A stretch of 64,000 nt of DNA from NCBI RefSeq assembly GCF_031951985.1, contig NZ_JAVLVU010000001.1:3162001-3226000 (forward strand). Reading direction: 5' to 3'. The notes under the pieces are model-generated. The model made no database searches and had not been told where the DNA came from. It saw only the letters and a list, made by a program, of their open reading frames with translations. This DNA comes from Mucilaginibacter terrae. GTDB taxonomy: Bacteria > Bacteroidota > Bacteroidia > Sphingobacteriales > Sphingobacteriaceae. The translations under genes and the position numbers were made by a program. Below, piece after piece: positions 44,009-53,634 of this stretch; the stretch's first letter is position 1; every line of letters starts with the position of its first letter.

Positions 44009-44275
44009 ATGCTTCAAAAACCGGTTGTTTCGTGGATATTGTATGGTGTATGTATTTACATATCCTATTTGTATGTGGTATGCTTAACCGAAGGATATAA
44101 CCTCATGCTTTTATTGGCCTTTTCCGCACTTTTTTATCTCGACTTATTATTACTCCTACTTGGTGGCATCATTACCGGAACATTACTTATACTCACCCAA
44201 AAGCGTTTTAATAAAATACTGGGCGAAATAATGATAGTGGTGAATCTTGCACTGACCCCATATTTGTTCTTGTAA
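44009..44275 (+). CDS. Small hypothetical membrane protein
   Basis: An 88-residue protein with three or four hydrophobic helices and few charges. The ATG at 44009 is used (a TTG nine bases upstream is possible). There is no family I recognise. The next gene begins 36 bases after its stop. Confidence 0.5.
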   Translation: MLQKPVVSWILYGVCIYISYLYVVCLTEGYNLMLLLAFSALFYLDLLLLLLGGIITGTLLILTQKRFNKILGEIMIVVNLALTPYLFL

Positions 44276-44311
44276 AAAGAAACTATACATTCGCCCAAAA
44301 TCATAGCACTT

Positions 44312-44695
44312 ATGAAATTCATCGGCCACGATTCGGATATTATCAATTACCTCGTTAACGACCTTACCCTGCTCAACTCTACCCTCAAGCAGTTTAAAAA
44401 GCACGAGGTAGACGGCGAACCGGCCATCAGCCTTATGTTCGAACTGGCCTATACCGAAGCTGATGTAATGCTGGTTTTCCGCAATGTGTTTAAAAATGGC
44501 TTTGACGGAAACCCCGCCGCCGAACCTTATAATGTAGACTCCTGCAAGTTTTACCACATAGGCAGTAAAATATACCTCTCGCTCGACCCTGATGAAAGCG
44601 AGGATGGCCACGACGGCATATCTGAAGATGATAACGATTTTGTATTAGCAAGCCACGTTGAAGGCTATATATTTGAAGAAGGCATGGGAGAATAA
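44312..44695 (+). CDS. Hypothetical acidic protein
   Basis: A 127-residue soluble protein, Asp/Glu-rich at the C-terminus (SLDPDESEDGHDGISEDDND). Begins MKFIGHDSDIINYLV. No family recognised. Helical N-terminus and a FYHIGSKIYLSL strand block are visible. It sits in a run of small same-strand genes. Confidence 0.5.
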   Translation: MKFIGHDSDIINYLVNDLTLLNSTLKQFKKHEVDGEPAISLMFELAYTEADVMLVFRNVFKNGFDGNPAAEPYNVDSCKFYHIGSKIYLSLDPDESEDGHDGISEDDNDFVLASHVEGYIFEEGMGE

Positions 44696-44765
44696 TTGTT
44701 AAAAACATATTAAGCGTTGTAACAGTTATGTCTCTTTTGCGTAAAAGGGGCAAACTATTCACCCT

Positions 44766-44909
44766 ATGCCCGTAAACTGTTATAAATGCAACGAAGAATT
44801 CAGTCACCGTATTCCCCGCGGATACTTCATCAAGAAGTACCTATCGTTTTTACCCCTTAAACGCTATTACTGTAGCCGCTGCTTAACTAAGAAATATATT
44901 TGGGGTTGA
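44766..44909 (+). CDS. Small zinc-ribbon-like protein
   Basis: A 47-codon ORF. It has two Cys-x-x-Cys pairs, at residues 5-8 (CYKC) and 36-39 (CSRC), separated by a basic stretch, the layout of a small zinc ribbon. It begins MPVNCYKC and ends KKYIWG. The start is 71 bases after the previous stop. Too short to assign a family; coding status rests on the paired motif. Confidence 0.5.
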   Translation: MPVNCYKCNEEFSHRIPRGYFIKKYLSFLPLKRYYCSRCLTKKYIWG

Positions 44910-44934
44910 GTTAAATAGGTATTACTCACCCCTA

Positions 44935-45022
44935 ACCGTCATTGTGAGGTACGAAGCAATCCCTGCGTTTAAAAAGCTTTTATGCATAGTTCAAATATTG
45001 CTTTGTACCTTGCAGTAACGGT
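44935..45022. repeat. Intergenic hairpin repeat, copy 3
   Basis: Arm 1 starts ACCGTCATTGTGAGGTACG and ends AAGCAAT (44935-44960); arm 2 (44997-45022) starts ATTGCTTTGTACCTTGCAG. They pair at 21 of 26 positions around a 36-base loop. It lies next to the MscS stop and may also end transcription. It shares words with copies at 20624 and 36045. Confidence 0.7.
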
Positions 45023-45032
45023 ATTAAGTATC

Positions 45033-47387
45033 CTACAAAATCTTAACCTGTAACTCTTTCAATCTCGGCAGCAATCGCCTTAAAAACTCATTCTTAAAGC
45101 CGGCTTCGCTGTAAATATCGGTTATCCATACAATTACTTTAAGTTCTACGCTGTCGGCGGCAATGGTGTTGATTAGTATTTCGGGTGCCAGGTTTTTAAG
45201 GATGTTGGCCGATTTACTTACCTCCTCCTCAATTACTTTGTTCAGGGCATCAAGATCTGTATCGGCAGGCACTTTAAATAGTATCTCAGTTTTCAGGAAA
45301 TCGTTACTCAGGGTCCAGTTCACCAACCGGCCCGAAAGCAGGTCGCCATTGGGGATAATAACCTCCGAACCTTGCGGGGTAAGCATCTTGCTCGAGCGGA
45401 TGCCAATGTCCTGCACCTTGCCTTTCTTGTCGGCCAGTTCTACATAATCGCCAATGCGGAAGGGTTTCTCGAAGATGAGTATAATGCCCGATACAAAGTT
45501 GTTAACAATGTTTTGCATGCCCAAACCAATACCCACACTCAGCGCGCCCAATACTACGGTTAATTTATCAAGCGGAATGCCTGATGCCGTAACGGCCAGT
45601 AATACACCAATAACCACAATAACCAGGCGTATGAGTGCCAGCTTTGAACCCTTATGTTCGGTTTTATCTTCAAACCTTACGGCACTTTCGCCAAACAGTA
45701 TGCCTACATGCTTTTGCAGCATATTAGCCAGGTAAATAATCACCGCAAAAAACAGCACATTGTTGAGGGAGAAATGCACACTGCCAAATGTGCGTTCTTT
45801 GGCCAGCACCTGTTGCACCAGCGCAAACACACCGCCGGCAATGCTCAGGTTGATCATAAATACCAGCAGCCACAATATAACCGCCACTACCGATAGTATA
45901 CGCCTGAAGGATGCCCTTGTAGAAATTATGTTCAAACGCGCAAACAACCCGTTTGAGCACGAACTTACCTTAATTTGCAATTCAAGAGCATCACTTATTA
46001 CCTGGATGAAGGCGGCCAGTCCAATCACCTGTGTAAGTCCGATGATAGCCGTGGCGCTGAAAACCTTAGCCAAACTAATTCGCCCGAAGATGTTAAACAG
46101 GATAGAGAACACATTCAACCCTAAAAAAATGAGCAGGATGGGCTTAGCCAAACGTTTGGCAACATTTGCTTTAAGCAGTTTTTTATAAAAGTAGAAACCG
46201 ATGTATAATGATGCTGCATTCAGGAAGATGAGCCACAGGCGCATCCATATGGCATCGTGTACTACGGTATTGGTAATAATGATGACAACGTACAGGCCTA
46301 CGATCATGAGCCAGTAATTCATATCACTCTTAGGCAGCGTTTTCCAAAAATGTACGGTAACAGCTATCAACAGCAGTAACTGGGTAAGCTCTATGTACAT
46401 CGATGGCGAATCGGGCTCAAACAAGGGCGTGATGTTGAGCATGACAATGAGCGTAGCCAAAACAGGATATGGACTGATGTAACTAAAGGTAAGCTGGCCC
46501 AGCTTTTGGCGCAGATCGGGCTTTTGTGTTTTTTTAAAGTTGCGGTAAACCCATATGTAAAATGCAATCCCGATTAAAAACAAAAGAATGCGGTTATCCC
46601 AAGTACTGTTAATAAAATAGCTCAAAATCTTGCCTTGCCCGTCAACCGCCGAGTTGATCAGATCACCAATACTGCTGCCTGGCTCGCTGCTTACCGGCGC
46701 CGACCATATGTAAGGAGATTCGCGCCCCAGCGCATTTTTGCCTGATTGCTGTAAACGCTCAGAGATAAGGTTTTGCAGATCGGTAACGGTGAGATATGAT
46801 GCCGAAACATCGGCCAGCAAGCGGCTCACGGTATCTAACTTTGCTGTAGTAACCTTGCCTGCCGTTTGTAATCTTAGCTTTATTTCACTTATCTGGTTAT
46901 TATATAAACGCTTCTCGGTTGTATCTTTTGCCGTAACCATCAGCACCGAATCGTTACTCAACTCAATTACCTGGTCGGCCAGGCGCTGCAAGTCATTATT
47001 ATGCTTGGTTAACGTGTTTCGCCAGCCGGTAAGGCGGTTTAGCGCATCTTTCAAGATCAGGTTATAGCTAAGCAAGCTTTTGGTATCAATCACCTTTCGC
47101 GCAGCGTCCAGATCCTTTTTTACCGGGTTAACATCTGCCCGTACACTTTGCAGCCCGTCACGAATGTTCTCTATCCCAAAACCCCGTTTATTGGTGGCGT
47201 TAATTTCGGTAATGGCCGCCTGCGCTTTTTGAATTTTAAAAAGCAGCGTATCGGGTATGGTAACAGCGGTATCTGTTTTTGCTTTGGTAGAGTCCTGCGC
47301 TTTGGCTTTATGAACAAACGTTAAAGCAGTTATGAAAACCACAAAGAGCATTAAAAAATGCCGGGAAAGTTTTTTGTTCAAAACCAT
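45033..47387 (-). CDS. Large MscS-type mechanosensitive channel
   Basis: A 784-residue protein of the MscM/YbdG-like large type. A signal sequence (residues 8-30) leads a periplasmic Gln/Asp/Lys-rich, likely coiled-coil domain to about 240. Then follow some eight to ten transmembrane helices. The MscS pore and beta domain have GIGLGMQNIVNNFVSGIILIFEKPFRIGDYVEL from about 624 on (given in parts: GIGLGMQNIVNNF and GDYVEL), and a C-terminal alpha/beta part follows. It should protect against hypo-osmotic shock. A repeat hairpin lies 10 bases after its stop. Confidence 0.88.
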   Translation of the reverse strand: MVLNKKLSRHFLMLFVVFITALTFVHKAKAQDSTKAKTDTAVTIPDTLLFKIQKAQAAITEINATNKRGFGIENIRDGLQSVRADVNPVKKDLDAARKVIDTKSLLSYNLILKDALNRLTGWRNTLTKHNNDLQRLADQVIELSNDSVLMVTAKDTTEKRLYNNQISEIKLRLQTAGKVTTAKLDTVSRLLADVSASYLTVTDLQNLISERLQQSGKNALGRESPYIWSAPVSSEPGSSIGDLINSAVDGQGKILSYFINSTWDNRILLFLIGIAFYIWVYRNFKKTQKPDLRQKLGQLTFSYISPYPVLATLIVMLNITPLFEPDSPSMYIELTQLLLLIAVTVHFWKTLPKSDMNYWLMIVGLYVVIIITNTVVHDAIWMRLWLIFLNAASLYIGFYFYKKLLKANVAKRLAKPILLIFLGLNVFSILFNIFGRISLAKVFSATAIIGLTQVIGLAAFIQVISDALELQIKVSSCSNGLFARLNIISTRASFRRILSVVAVILWLLVFMINLSIAGGVFALVQQVLAKERTFGSVHFSLNNVLFFAVIIYLANMLQKHVGILFGESAVRFEDKTEHKGSKLALIRLVIVVIGVLLAVTASGIPLDKLTVVLGALSVGIGLGMQNIVNNFVSGIILIFEKPFRIGDYVELADKKGKVQDIGIRSSKMLTPQGSEVIIPNGDLLSGRLVNWTLSNDFLKTEILFKVPADTDLDALNKVIEEEVSKSANILKNLAPEILINTIAADSVELKVIVWITDIYSEAGFKNEFLRRLLPRLKELQVKIL

Positions 47388-47534
47388 GCTTTACGATGTA
47401 TAGTGTGCCTATTTTATACAACCATTTAGCAAAAAGAGTTTTTAAGAATAACTCTCTTACCTTAAACAAACAAATGAATTTATCATAAATTGATGCAGAT
47501 GAACTATATTCAGCGTTTAAATAACACCTGGATT

Positions 47535-48299
47535 ATGAAATTAATTTTACCTGCCCTTGTTGCAGTTTTATTTGCGTCGTGTTCTTCAAAACACAAAACC
47601 GACCTGGAGAATCAAGGCATCAGAGGAAATGTTTCTAAAATTATTGTATCGAATTATGATGCTTCGGAAAAATTTGGAGAAGTTCAAAAAGGTCGACTTA
47701 AAAGTACTGATGTTCAGGATGTGAACGAAGATGGTAATAACTTCAAAAACACATATACGTCTTTTTATGATCATGCAGATGATACCATACCCGGTATAAA
47801 AAGAACCAATGATGTATTTGTTTCAACATCGCGGTTTAATGATAAAAAACAACGTATAGCTGAACTTAACGATAAAAACCAGATAATAACCAAATTTATT
47901 TATAATGATGAGGGAAAGGTATCAGTAATTAACAATTTCAACGACGGAAAATTATCATCTAAAGCCAAATACAGTTTTGCCGACGGAAAGCTTACAGGAT
48001 TAAAAGAATATAACGCAGACGGGGGCTTAAACGAAAATGTAAAATATACCACAGACGAAAGTGGATGGGTTACAGAAGAACAACGGTTTACTACAGATAA
48101 TGAGTTAAAAAGTAAATTAACATTTTCTATTAAAGATAAGCTTGTTATGGGATATAAAAGGTACATCGGCAATAAGCTGGATGAAACCTATGAATTTAAA
48201 TACCCTAAATTTGACGATCACAAAAACTGGATAGTACAATACAGGTACAGAAACAACGAAATTGAAGGTATTACTGAAAGAAAGCTTATTTATAAATAA
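47535..48299 (+). CDS. Hypothetical lipoprotein
   Basis: A 254-residue protein (ATG 47535; earlier in-frame ATGs at 47493 and 47499 would lengthen it). MKLILPALVAVLFASC is a lipoprotein signal. The rest repeats Lys/Asn/Tyr/Asp-rich strand turns such as ITKFIYNDEGKVSVINNF and TGLKEYNADGGLNEN, similar to antitoxin-like or MORN/WD-like small repeats, about 15-20 residues each. No function can be given. It is divergent from the MscS gene. Confidence 0.55.
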   Translation: MKLILPALVAVLFASCSSKHKTDLENQGIRGNVSKIIVSNYDASEKFGEVQKGRLKSTDVQDVNEDGNNFKNTYTSFYDHADDTIPGIKRTNDVFVSTSRFNDKKQRIAELNDKNQIITKFIYNDEGKVSVINNFNDGKLSSKAKYSFADGKLTGLKEYNADGGLNENVKYTTDESGWVTEEQRFTTDNELKSKLTFSIKDKLVMGYKRYIGNKLDETYEFKYPKFDDHKNWIVQYRYRNNEIEGITERKLIYK

Positions 48300-48339
48300 T
48301 AATCCTAAACTATTGTTTCAAAATTAGGGTTATATCTAT

Positions 48340-48828
48340 ATGCCCAATAGCCCGCAAAAATACACTCCGCCTATAAACCTTACCGGCCGCCTTAAATGGG
48401 TAGAGCGTATTGCGCGTTTATTTGATGAGCAGTTCAAGGTTCCGGGCACTAACTTCCGTTTCGGGCTCGATCCGATCATCAACCTCTTCCCTGTAGTGGG
48501 CGATGCAGCCGGGATTATGGTAAGCGCGGCACTGATACTAACCATGGCCCAAAAAGGGGTAAGCCGCAAGGTGCTTATTTTAATGGTACTTAATGTTTTT
48601 GTGGATGGATTGATAGGTGCCATACCCATCATCGGGCAAATTTTCGACTTTTACTTTAAAGCCAACAGCCGCAACATCAAGCTGCTTAAAGAACATTATG
48701 ACGAAGGCAAACACCAGGGCAGCGGAACCGGCATTTTAATTTTTGTTAGTATTTTGCTGTTGCTGGGGGCTGTGCTGTTCGTGTACCTAAGTTATAAGTT
48801 AGTGGCGTTTCTTATCTCCCTTTTCTAA
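48340..48828 (+). CDS. DUF4112-family membrane protein
   Basis: A 162-residue protein with the DUF4112 pattern: RLKWVERIARLFDEQFKVPGT, DPIINLFPVVGDAAG, then IGAIPIIGQIFDFYFKANSRN. There are two or three transmembrane helices. Unknown function. It is likely a single gene after the lipoprotein, 40 bases downstream. Confidence 0.85.
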   Translation: MPNSPQKYTPPINLTGRLKWVERIARLFDEQFKVPGTNFRFGLDPIINLFPVVGDAAGIMVSAALILTMAQKGVSRKVLILMVLNVFVDGLIGAIPIIGQIFDFYFKANSRNIKLLKEHYDEGKHQGSGTGILIFVSILLLLGAVLFVYLSYKLVAFLISLF

Positions 48829-49060
48829 CATATTATCATTGCTGAACAGGCAATACAACTTTAGCAAACGTTTGCGTAGATTTTTAAAAGTATTGTGTTT
48901 ATAAAGCCTCAAAATCTTTCATATAATCAATAATTATTATTTAGTTTGTGATTCGCTGGCTTAGTATTAAGCAATATGCTGTAAAACATTAAATAAACCT
49001 AATTAAACAGCCCGTTCTGCCTATGCAATACTATGCCTTAAAGAGTTGCCAACATTTGTT
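48829..49060. other. Upstream region of the hexuronate operon
   Basis: About 230 AT-rich bases with a LacI-type palindrome at 48864-48875 and no clear TAnnTTTG. No frame of interest is seen. Confidence 0.5.
48864..48875. promoter_or_regulatory. LacI-family operator-like palindrome
   Basis: GCAAACGTTTGC, a perfect 12-base palindrome with a central CG, typical of LacI/GalR-family operators. It lies 185 bases before the uxaC start. No LacI gene is in the window. Confidence 0.55.
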
Positions 49061-50458
49061 ATGAAAAAGTTTTTAGACGAAAATTTCTTGCTGCAAACCG
49101 AAACTGCGCAGCGCTTGTACCACGAGTACGCCAAAGATCAGCCTATTATTGACTACCATTGTCACTTGCCGCCCGACCAAATAGCTGCCGATTTGAACTT
49201 CAGCAACCTGTCGCACATTTGGCTGCATGGCGATCATTACAAATGGCGTGCTATGCGTACCAACGGTATCGACGAAAGCTACATAACCGGCAACAAAAGC
49301 GACTTTGAAAAATTTGAGCAATGGGCGGCCACCGTGCCTTATACCCTGCGCAACCCGCTATACCACTGGACTCACCTTGAGTTACAGCGCTACTTCGGCA
49401 TTCACGATATACTGTCGCCTGCAACTGCAAAGCAGATCTACGACCAGTGTACCGAAATGCTGCAATCTCCTGAGTTTTCAACCAAAAGCCTCATCAAAAA
49501 AATGAAGGTTGAGGCCATTGGCACAACCGATGATCCGTTGGATAACCTGGAGTTCCACAAACAACTTGTTGGCAACGGTGTGACTAAAGTATTACCATCG
49601 TTCCGCCCCGATAAGGCCATGAACGCCGATGATACCGTTGCCTTAAACGCCTACATCGACAAGCTGGAATCACTTACCGACCTGAGCATCGGCGATTACG
49701 ACACTTACCTTACCGCACTTAAAAAGCGTCATGACTACTTTGCCGAGCACGGTTGTAAAGTATCTGACCACGGTTTGGAGCAAATTTATGCCGAAGAGTA
49801 CACCGAAAGTGAAATACGCGACATCTTCATCAAAATACGTACTGGTGGCGTATTAATGCCGGGCGAGATATTGAAAATCAAATCGGCCTTATTATTCCAG
49901 TTTGCCATTTGGGATCATGAAAAAGGATGGGTTCAGCAATACCACTTAGGTGCATTGCGTAACAACAACACCCGTTTGTTAACCAAGTTAGGTGCCGATA
50001 CCGGTTTCGACTCCATTGGCGATTTTACCCAAGGTCGTGCCCTGTCTACTTTCCTTAATAAATTAGATACCGAAGATAAACTGGCTAAAACCATTCTTTA
50101 CAACCTCAACCCTACCCAAAACGAGTTATTTGCTACCATGATTGGTAACTTTAACGATGGTACGGTTGCCGGTAAAGTACAATTCGGCTCGGGCTGGTGG
50201 TTCCTCGATCAAAAAGACGGCATGATCAAACAAATGAATGCGCTATCGAACATGGGCTTACTGCCGCGCTTTATTGGTATGTTAACCGATTCGCGCAGCT
50301 TCCTGTCGTTCCCGCGTCATGAGTACTTCCGTCGTATACTGTGTAATTTACTGGGCGATGATATTGAGAATGGCGAATTGCCGAACGATATTGAATGGAC
50401 CGGTAAAGTGGTACAAGACATTTGTTACTTTAACGCTAAAAACTATTTTCCTTTTTAA
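49061..50458 (+). CDS. uxaC: Glucuronate isomerase
   Basis: A 465-residue enzyme that turns glucuronate into fructuronate and galacturonate into tagaturonate. The metal motif DYHCHLPPDQIA (near residue 30-40) and later TDSRSFLSFPRHEYFRR are conserved for the family. The ATG at 49061 is used. It opens a five-gene operon for hexuronates; the kinase gene starts ten bases after its stop. Confidence 0.95.
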   Translation: MKKFLDENFLLQTETAQRLYHEYAKDQPIIDYHCHLPPDQIAADLNFSNLSHIWLHGDHYKWRAMRTNGIDESYITGNKSDFEKFEQWAATVPYTLRNPLYHWTHLELQRYFGIHDILSPATAKQIYDQCTEMLQSPEFSTKSLIKKMKVEAIGTTDDPLDNLEFHKQLVGNGVTKVLPSFRPDKAMNADDTVALNAYIDKLESLTDLSIGDYDTYLTALKKRHDYFAEHGCKVSDHGLEQIYAEEYTESEIRDIFIKIRTGGVLMPGEILKIKSALLFQFAIWDHEKGWVQQYHLGALRNNNTRLLTKLGADTGFDSIGDFTQGRALSTFLNKLDTEDKLAKTILYNLNPTQNELFATMIGNFNDGTVAGKVQFGSGWWFLDQKDGMIKQMNALSNMGLLPRFIGMLTDSRSFLSFPRHEYFRRILCNLLGDDIENGELPNDIEWTGKVVQDICYFNAKNYFPF

Positions 50459-50467
50459 GGCAAGATA

Positions 50468-51514
50468 ATGAGCGAAATTTCAAATAAAGATTACAGCAGC
50501 GGTTCGGTACTTAACTTTGGCGAACTGCTGCTTCGTTTAACCCCCGATGCCGACGGCGACTGGTTGCAAGAGAACAGCCTGCCGGTATTTGTAGGCGGGG
50601 CCGAGCTTAATGTGGCTACAGCCCTCTCACTTTGGGATGTACCTTCGCGCTACTTTACCGCATTGCCTAAAAATGGCATGTCAACCCAGTTGATCTCATT
50701 TTTGGATGAGAAGAATATCGACACCTCGTCGATATTTTACCACGGTAAACGTGTTGGCCTGTACTTTTTAACCAAAGGACAAGATCTTAAACATGATGCC
50801 TTGATTTACGACCGCGCCAACTCGGCTTTTGCAGAGTTGACTACCGGTTTGGTAGATTGGGATAAAGTATTGGATGGTGTTACCTGGTTTCACTTCAGCG
50901 CTATTTGCCCGGCTATTAGCCAGCAGGCAGCCGATGTTTGTCGCGAAGCTTTAGAAGCTGCCTCACGCAAAGGCATCACCATTTCGGTTGATTTGAACTA
51001 TCGCGCCAAGCTATGGCAGTACGGTAAACAACCCATTGATGTAATGCCCGAACTGGCGCAGTATTGCGACCTGATAATGGGTAACATTTGGGCCGCCGAG
51101 CGTATGCTGGGCGTAAAGGTTGACGAGTTGGTAACCGAATCGGGCCAGAAAAGCCTGTACGTTAAAGAGGCTCAAAAAAGCTCAGAGGAGATTATTAAGC
51201 AATTCCCTAAATGTAAGGCGGTGGCTAACACCTTCAGGTTTACTACCGAAGATAATACCAATATTGAGTATTACACCGTACTTTACGCCGATGGCAAACC
51301 GCACGTATCAGGCGAGTACTTTGCCGAAACCATTATTGACAAGGTAGGCAGTGGCGATTGCTACATGGCCGGCCTCATTTATGGTTACTACAACAATTAT
51401 GAACCACAGGAAACGGTTGATTTTGCAACCGCTGCCGCATTTACCAAACTGTTCGTAAACAGCGATGCCACTAACCGCAGCGTTGATTTTATACAGCAAG
51501 CTATTATTAAATGA
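50468..51514 (+). CDS. kdgK: 2-Keto-3-deoxygluconate kinase-type PfkB sugar kinase
   Basis: A 348-residue ribokinase-family enzyme. The N-terminal sugar motif FGELLLRLTPDADG and VGGAELNVATALS, and the ATP/anion-hole motif DKVGSGDCYMAGLIYG near 290 with the catalytic Asp, are intact. In this setting it phosphorylates KDG to KDPG. Its stop overlaps the eda start by four bases (ATGA), so both are made together. The substrate is inferred from neighbours. Confidence 0.88.
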   Translation: MSEISNKDYSSGSVLNFGELLLRLTPDADGDWLQENSLPVFVGGAELNVATALSLWDVPSRYFTALPKNGMSTQLISFLDEKNIDTSSIFYHGKRVGLYFLTKGQDLKHDALIYDRANSAFAELTTGLVDWDKVLDGVTWFHFSAICPAISQQAADVCREALEAASRKGITISVDLNYRAKLWQYGKQPIDVMPELAQYCDLIMGNIWAAERMLGVKVDELVTESGQKSLYVKEAQKSSEEIIKQFPKCKAVANTFRFTTEDNTNIEYYTVLYADGKPHVSGEYFAETIIDKVGSGDCYMAGLIYGYYNNYEPQETVDFATAAAFTKLFVNSDATNRSVDFIQQAIIK

Positions 51515-52170
51515 AAAGCAAACAGGAAGTTTTAGACAGCATTATTACGCAAGGCATGTTGCCATTGTTTTTTTATGCTGATGCCGAAGTAAGCGTTGAA
51601 ATTACCCGCACCCTCTACAAAGCAGGCGTACGCGTTTTTGAATACACCAACCGCGGTGCCGCAGCGCTCGATAACTTTAAAAAGCTGAAAGAGCTGCAAC
51701 AAACCGAAATGCCCTATTTGCATTTGGGTATAGGTACCATTAAATCAATACACGAGGCCGATGCGTTTATTAATGCCGGTGCCGATTTCCTGGTATCGCC
51801 CATTGTAAACCCCGAGGTGGCCAAAATGGCACACGATCTAAACATGCTGTGGATTCCAGGATGTATGACGCCTACCGAAATTTACACCGCCCAAACTGCG
51901 GGTGCGGCTTTGATCAAATTATTCCCGGCCAATATTTTAGGTCCGGAGTTTTTAACCTCGATCAAAGAGCTCTTCCGCGATCAGTTATTTATGCCAACCG
52001 GTGGTGTAGAGTTAGATGCAGGCAATATATCAACCTGGTTTAAAGCCGGTGTATGTGCAGTGGGTATGGGAAGCAAGCTCATCAGCAAAAAAGTTTTAGA
52101 AGAGAAACTATACGACGAATTATTTACCAATACCCAAAAAGCTATTGAACTGGTGCAAACCAGCCGATAA
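51511..52170 (+). CDS. eda: KDPG/KHG aldolase
   Basis: A 219-residue class I aldolase of the KDPG family, which splits 2-keto-3-deoxy-6-phosphogluconate into pyruvate and glyceraldehyde-3-phosphate. The Schiff-base Lys is in LIKLFPANILGPEF (near 133) and a GxGT-type segment is seen as LGIGTIKS. Length is typical. It follows the kinase with a four-base overlap and precedes the transporter by 18 bases. Confidence 0.92.
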   Translation: MKSKQEVLDSIITQGMLPLFFYADAEVSVEITRTLYKAGVRVFEYTNRGAAALDNFKKLKELQQTEMPYLHLGIGTIKSIHEADAFINAGADFLVSPIVNPEVAKMAHDLNMLWIPGCMTPTEIYTAQTAGAALIKLFPANILGPEFLTSIKELFRDQLFMPTGGVELDAGNISTWFKAGVCAVGMGSKLISKKVLEEKLYDELFTNTQKAIELVQTSR

Positions 52171-52188
52171 AACCAACATAAACCAATT

Positions 52189-53514
52189 ATGAACAACATG
52201 AAGATGAGCAATTACCGCTGGACCATTTGCGCCCTGCTGTTTTTTGCCACCACCATCAACTACCTCGACCGCCAGGTACTTAGCTTATTAAAGCCTTTGC
52301 TTTCAAAAGAATTTGGCTGGACCGATAGTGATTACGGAACCATAGTTGGCGTTTTTTCGCTGGCTTATGCATTTTCAATGCTGTTTGCAGGTAGGGTAAT
52401 TGATTATTTGGGTACCAAAGCGGGTTATGCATGGTCAATTATCTTATGGTCAGTTGGTGCTATTGTACATGCATTTGCTCATTTTATTCCGAGCAGTATT
52501 TTGGGTTTCTCGTTAGGCCGTACCGTATTAGCCGTTGGCGAATCGGGCAATTTCCCGGCGGCTATTAAAACAACCGCTGAATATTTCCCTAAAAAAGACC
52601 GCGCTTTAGCCACCGGGATATTTAACTCCGGCGCTAACGTAGGCGCTATATTAGCTCCTATTGTAGTGCCATGGATTGCCGAGCAATGGGGCTGGCAGTG
52701 GGCATTTATAGGCATTGGCGCTATTGGTTTTATATGGTTGATCTTTTGGTTGCTTTTGTACGAGATCCCATCAAAAAACAGAAAACTAAGCCCGGCCGAA
52801 TACGAGTACATCCACAGCGATGAAATACAGCAGCATGAGCCTATTGAAGTAGAAAAGGTAGATGAAGGCCGTAAATTTACTTACGCCGAGTGTTTCAAAT
52901 TCAAGCAAACTTGGGCATTTGCCTTTGGTAAATTTATGACCGATGGTGTATGGTGGTTTTTCCTGTTTTGGTTGCCGGCATATTTCAAAGCCCAGTATAA
53001 CATGGAAGGTACCGCTATTTCGTTACCGATTGCCGTACTGTATACTATAACTATGGTTGGCTCTATTGGTGGAGGTGCATTCCCTACTTACTTTATTAAT
53101 AAAGGTTATGATGCTTACACTGGCCGTATGAAGGCCATGTTTGTTATTGCCCTATTCCCTTTAGTTGTTTTACTTACGCCATATTTAAGCCAGTTCAGCT
53201 ATTGGTGGGCGGTGGCACTTATAGCCATTGGCGCATCAGCACACCAGGCATGGAGTGCTAATATATTTACCACCGTGGGCGATATGTTTCCTAAAAAGGC
53301 CATTGCAACCATTACCGGTATTGGCGGTATGGCTGGTGGTATCGGCTCTTTCTTGCTTAGCAAAGGAGCTGGTATGTTATTTGACCACTATAAAGAGCAG
53401 GGTCATATCCAAACGGGCTACTCTATCATGTTTATACTGTGTGCCGTAGCTTACATTATTGCCTGGGTGGTAATGAAGGCTCTGGTGCCTAAGATGAAGC
53501 CTATCGAACTATAA
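52189..53514 (+). CDS. MFS hexuronate transporter (ExuT-like)
   Basis: A 441-residue, 12-helix MFS protein. The start NYRWTICALLFFATTINYLDRQVLS and SEFG(W)-type and GESGNFPAAIKTTAEYF motifs match the anion:cation symporter/ExuT-like group. It likely brings glucuronate or galacturonate into the cell with a proton. Internal Met at 4 and 6 are possible starts. It is co-transcribed with eda. Confidence 0.9.
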   Translation: MNNMKMSNYRWTICALLFFATTINYLDRQVLSLLKPLLSKEFGWTDSDYGTIVGVFSLAYAFSMLFAGRVIDYLGTKAGYAWSIILWSVGAIVHAFAHFIPSSILGFSLGRTVLAVGESGNFPAAIKTTAEYFPKKDRALATGIFNSGANVGAILAPIVVPWIAEQWGWQWAFIGIGAIGFIWLIFWLLLYEIPSKNRKLSPAEYEYIHSDEIQQHEPIEVEKVDEGRKFTYAECFKFKQTWAFAFGKFMTDGVWWFFLFWLPAYFKAQYNMEGTAISLPIAVLYTITMVGSIGGGAFPTYFINKGYDAYTGRMKAMFVIALFPLVVLLTPYLSQFSYWWAVALIAIGASAHQAWSANIFTTVGDMFPKKAIATITGIGGMAGGIGSFLLSKGAGMLFDHYKEQGHIQTGYSIMFILCAVAYIIAWVVMKALVPKMKPIEL

Positions 53515-53634
53515 ATAGTTAATGCAAGGTCATTTATGGTTTTATGACATATGTGCATGAAACCATTTACCCTGCGCGCGTATTTTTACAAAACAAACAA
53601 CCAAAACTTAACAGATTAACAAAAATCAATTATC

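Noticed and set aside
45163..46188. Several plus-strand open frames opposite the MscS channel gene
   Set aside because: They lie fully antisense to a well-conserved channel gene, have no homologous-looking domains and are explained by codon bias of the real gene.
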